Origin: Rhizobium sp. FY34
GTDB lineage: Bacteria; Pseudomonadota; Alphaproteobacteria; Rhizobiales; Rhizobiaceae
Length of the DNA: 64,000 nt
Assembly (NCBI RefSeq): GCF_005222845.1
Contig: NZ_STFZ01000006.1
Span: forward strand, 1-64,000
Direction: 5' to 3'
Position numbers and translations under genes: made by a program. Shown here piece by piece: positions 61,220 through 64,000 of this stretch; positions within the stretch are counted from its first letter, which is position 1, and every line of letters starts with the position of its first letter. Below the pieces are notes generated by a model. That model was not told where the DNA came from, searched no databases, and saw nothing but the letters and a program-made list of their open reading frames with translations.

Positions 61220-63307
61220 ATGCGGCGAGCGGTAAAATGGACATTGGGTGCGGCGGGCGTTTTTACGCTCGGCGTATCCGCTGTTTTTTGCCTTGCCGCT
61301 GCCGATCGCGCCTTTCCGCCACCACTGGAGGCAGCAAGGGCCGTCTCGGCCGAAGTGCTGGATGCGGATGGCAATCTGCTGCGTGCCTTTGCCACCAAGG
61401 ATGGGTTCTGGCGGCTGAAGACACTGGCTGCCGATGTCGATCCGCAGTTCCTGCGCATGCTGGTCGCCTATGAGGATCGACGTTTTCACGATCATTCCGG
61501 CATCGACCTTTACGCCATGGGCCGGGCCGTCTGGCAGTTTGCCAGCCATGGCCGCATTGTCTCCGGCGCCTCGACGCTTTCCATGCAGGTGGCACGGCTG
61601 ATCGAGCCACGCGAGAACCGTTCGCTGCTTGCCAAGCTGAAGCAGATGGTGCGAGCCGTACAAATCGAACGCCGGCTCTCTAAGGCTGATATTCTCGATC
61701 TCTACCTGACGCGCGCCCCCTATGGCGGCAATCTGGAAGGGGTCAGGGCGGCAAGCCTTGCCTATTTCGGCAAGGAGCCGCGTCGGTTGTCGCCGGCGGA
61801 GGCAGCGCTTCTCGTTGCCCTGCCACAATCACCCGAAGCACGCCGGCCGGATCGCTTTCCGGAGGCTGCGCGTGCCGCTCGCCAGGGCGTTCTGGCGCGC
61901 GACAATGTCGCCCTCGTTCTGGGCGGTGAAAGTGAGGCCGAACGGGCAGCACTGGTGCCTGTGCCGGACACGCGCCGGCAATTGCCGGCACTGGCCGCCC
62001 ATCTGGCGGAAGCGGCGCTGCGCAAGGCGCCCGGTGAACAGCGGCATGTAACGACGCTGCGCAAATCCATTCAGGAAGGGCTGGAGGCGGTGGCCAATGC
62101 GGCCGCATCCGACCTGCCGCCGAAGACCTCGCTTGCCATGCTGATGGCGGATTCGGTGACTGGCGAGATTGTCGCGGAAGTCGGTTCTGCCGATTATTTC
62201 GATGTGTCGCGCTCCGGCTGGATCGATATGACGCGGGTGACGCGCTCGCCCGGCTCGACGCTGAAGCCCTTCATCTATGGCCTTGCCTTCGAAGACGGGC
62301 TGGTGGCGCAGGAAACCATTATCGAGGACAGGCCGTCGGATTTTTCCGGCTACCGGCCGCGCAATTTCGACATGAGCTATCAGGGCGATGTCAGCATTCG
62401 CCAGGCGCTGCAATTGTCGCTCAACGTGCCGGCGGTCAGGCTTCTGGAAGGTGTCGGCCCGTCGAAGCTGATGGTGCGCTTTCGCCGTGCCGATGTGCGA
62501 CCAGTCCTGCCGGCCAATGAGGCGCCGGGGCTTGCCATCGGGCTTGGTGGCGTCGGCATGACGCTGAAAGATCTCGTGCAGCTCTATGCGGGTCTGGCCA
62601 ACCAGGGTTGGCCGGTCATTCTAGGCGATGGCGTGCGCGATGAGCCGAAACGGGAGGGCGGCCAACCGCTGCTTGATCCGGTCGCCGTCTGGACCGTCAC
62701 GGATATTCTGTCGGACGTGCTGCCGCCTCAGGGTGCCCGCAAGCTCGGCCTCGCCTACAAGACCGGCACGAGCTATGGCTACCGCGATGCCTGGTCCGTC
62801 GGCTATGACGGGCGCTATGTGCTGGGTGTCTGGGTGGGCCGTCCAGACAATGGCGCCGTGCCGGGCATTACCGGTTATGGCACTGCGGCGCCGCTTTTGT
62901 TTGAAGCCTTTGCGCGATCAGGCGTTGCGATTACCGCCCATCCCTCGGCCCCACCCGGTGCGCAGCGGCTGGCGCTCACCGATCTGCCGCTTGGCCAGCG
63001 CCGCTTTTCGACCCTTTCCAACGGCCTTATCCGGGCTTCCTCGCGCGAACCTGCGCCGCAGATCGTCTATCCGCCGGAAGGCGCGCGCGTCGATCTTGGG
63101 GCAAGATCCGGTGGTGATCTGTCGCCATTGGTGCTGAAGCTGCAGGGCGGACGGGCGCCCTTCCGCTGGCTGGCCAATGGCAAGCCGCTCGAGGAGATGT
63201 CGCGCAAGCGCACATCCGAATGGCTGCCGGATGGTGCCGGCTATTCGACGCTGACGGTGATCGATGCCATGGGGCGGGCGGCAACGGTTCGCGTCTTTAT
63301 CGAGTGA
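61220..63307 (+). CDS. pbpC: penicillin-binding protein 1C
   Basis: A 695-residue bifunctional peptidoglycan synthase. A membrane anchor lies at about residues 8-28. The glycosyltransferase (GT51) domain has catalytic Glu85 in AYEDRRFHDHSGID and GASTLSMQVARL near 118. The transpeptidase has Ser346-x-x-Lys349 in SPGSTLKPF, SLN near 400 and KTGTS at 514-518. A C-terminal BiPBP_C domain (about 605-695) is typical of PBP1C. It is thought to repair peptidoglycan when the A2M partner traps proteases at breaches. Confidence 0.94.
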   Translation: MRRAVKWTLGAAGVFTLGVSAVFCLAAADRAFPPPLEAARAVSAEVLDADGNLLRAFATKDGFWRLKTLAADVDPQFLRMLVAYEDRRFHDHSGIDLYAMGRAVWQFASHGRIVSGASTLSMQVARLIEPRENRSLLAKLKQMVRAVQIERRLSKADILDLYLTRAPYGGNLEGVRAASLAYFGKEPRRLSPAEAALLVALPQSPEARRPDRFPEAARAARQGVLARDNVALVLGGESEAERAALVPVPDTRRQLPALAAHLAEAALRKAPGEQRHVTTLRKSIQEGLEAVANAAASDLPPKTSLAMLMADSVTGEIVAEVGSADYFDVSRSGWIDMTRVTRSPGSTLKPFIYGLAFEDGLVAQETIIEDRPSDFSGYRPRNFDMSYQGDVSIRQALQLSLNVPAVRLLEGVGPSKLMVRFRRADVRPVLPANEAPGLAIGLGGVGMTLKDLVQLYAGLANQGWPVILGDGVRDEPKREGGQPLLDPVAVWTVTDILSDVLPPQGARKLGLAYKTGTSYGYRDAWSVGYDGRYVLGVWVGRPDNGAVPGITGYGTAAPLLFEAFARSGVAITAHPSAPPGAQRLALTDLPLGQRRFSTLSNGLIRASSREPAPQIVYPPEGARVDLGARSGGDLSPLVLKLQGGRAPFRWLANGKPLEEMSRKRTSEWLPDGAGYSTLTVIDAMGRAATVRVFIE

Positions 63308-63310
63308 GAT

Positions 63311-64000
63311 TCAGATCGTCACGCGGGCAATGGCGTGAAAGAAAGTGCCGGTCACATGAGCGCGCCTGCCACCGGAACGGCCGATCGGCTGGCCGGTGCC
63401 ATCGGCTATCGTCGCAAAGGCCTCATCTGTGCCGGGATCGGTCACCTTGGCATAGTGGAATTCATGGCCGCGGATCACCTGGCCGGTTTCCCCCAGTGGT
63501 CCGTCAGCCAGAAGCGTCGCCTGTCGGTATCCAAGGTTCATCTTGCGGGTTGCGAAACTGGTGGAATGCGACAGAAGCCCGGTCATGGCATGCGTCGCTC
63601 CGTTTGCATCCTCCAGCCCTTCGCCGAGAACCATGTAGCCGCCGCATTCGCCATGCACCGGCCTTGTCTCGGCAAACCGGGCAAGGCCGGTGCGAAAGAC
63701 TGCAGCCGCTGCCAGCTGAGGGGCATGCAGTTCCGGATAACCGCCCGGCAGCCAGCATGCATCGCAATCTTTTTCCGGCGCTTCATCGGCAAGCGGCGAG
63801 AAGGGCACGAGTTCGGCGCCAGCTGCGCGCCAATGGGCGCCCAGGTGCGGATAAAGGAAGGTGAAGGCGGCATCCGAGGCAATCGCCACGCGCTGCCCGG
63901 GTGGCGGCAGATGAGCCCCGGTTGCGCCGCGATCCGGCGCGATTTCGATGGCGAGAGACAGGATCGCATCCAGATCAAGCGAGGTCTCCATCACGTCCGC
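63311..64000 (-). CDS. cobB: cobyrinate a,c-diamide synthase, C-terminal part (runs off the window)
   Basis: The last 229 codons of a larger gene are visible; the start lies beyond 64000. The segment is the class I glutamine-amidotransferase domain of CobB/CbiA, with nucleophile Cys in VHGECGGYMVLGEG and WLPGGYPELHA upstream, and a late His in GHEFHYAKV. The ATPase N-terminal domain is not seen. The enzyme amidates cobyrinate in aerobic B12 synthesis. It is convergent with pbpC, only three bases apart. Confidence 0.9.
   Translation of the reverse strand, partial: ADVMETSLDLDAILSLAIEIAPDRGATGAHLPPPGQRVAIASDAAFTFLYPHLGAHWRAAGAELVPFSPLADEAPEKDCDACWLPGGYPELHAPQLAAAAVFRTGLARFAETRPVHGECGGYMVLGEGLEDANGATHAMTGLLSHSTSFATRKMNLGYRQATLLADGPLGETGQVIRGHEFHYAKVTDPGTDEAFATIADGTGQPIGRSGGRRAHVTGTFFHAIARVTI

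Overview
This window looks like part of a Rhizobiaceae (Alphaproteobacteria, Hyphomicrobiales) replicon, of the Agrobacterium/Rhizobium type. Coding is dense and fairly GC-rich. The gene sets are ones typical of that family: glnT-glxBCD-glxA, a four-gene soxBDAG set, frcBCA with a ROK regulator, and the agrobacterial uronate set udh-gci-gli-kdgD with a TRAP transporter. I cannot name the species. I saw no transposase, integrase, phage gene or CRISPR array. The only RNA gene is the 3' end of an initiator tRNA at the left edge.

Layout. 1-77: end of tRNA-fMet and its terminator. 402-3604: an operon like E. coli yjfL-yjfM-yjfC (DUF350, DUF1190, ATP-grasp ligase) followed by a DUF808 membrane protein. 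3684-15957: two divergent units that together resemble the N-methylglutamate route for methylamine. On the minus strand are glxA, an XRE-cupin regulator, glxB, glxC, glxD, a type III glutamine synthetase and purU. On the plus strand is a heterotetrameric sarcosine-oxidase/N-methylglutamate-dehydrogenase-like set (soxBDAG). 16061-26169: a GntR regulator and a ten-gene catabolic and transport operon of unknown substrate: AA_synth protein, alpha/beta hydrolase, flavin reductase, luciferase-like monooxygenase, aldehyde dehydrogenase, NIPSNAP protein and a PotDBCA-like ABC importer. 26230-28540: kduD, kduI and a GntR regulator for deoxyuronate catabolism. 28643-34090: mixed small genes (hydrolase, an OxyR-like regulator without the redox cysteines, YdcH, TetR, an HWE kinase, DUF423, truncated haemoglobin, a small repeat protein). 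34161-37928: a heterodimeric ABC exporter. 38189-43131: a fructose-type ABC importer, its ROK regulator and a FucU/RbsD-like protein. 43252-50906: TRAP transporter, gli, gci, kdgD, a GntR regulator and udh, for oxidative galacturonate/galactarate use. 50968-55602: a sulfite-oxidase-like molybdoenzyme, modABC, a DUF1003 protein and a short ModE. 55761-63307: alpha-2-macroglobulin and PBP1C. 63311 to the edge: the C-terminal part of cobB.

How it fits together. The window is mostly a catabolic and import region of a plant-associated heterotroph. Two separate uronate routes (isomerase route kduI/kduD, oxidative route udh/gci/gli/kdgD) point to pectin-derived substrates. The methylamine-type cluster and the adjoining flavin-monooxygenase operon point to use of small nitrogenous compounds. 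The molybdate importer sits beside a molybdoenzyme and a ModE-like regulator. Several intergenic regions contain clear dyads that are good operator or mRNA-hairpin candidates. The most interesting unexplained items are the 16-26 kb operon with its repeated TGG-N4-CCA sites, the 70-bp nested dyad in front of modA, the tandem OxyR-type dyads next to a cysteine-less OxyR-like protein, and the small LPAGPHARSK repeat protein.
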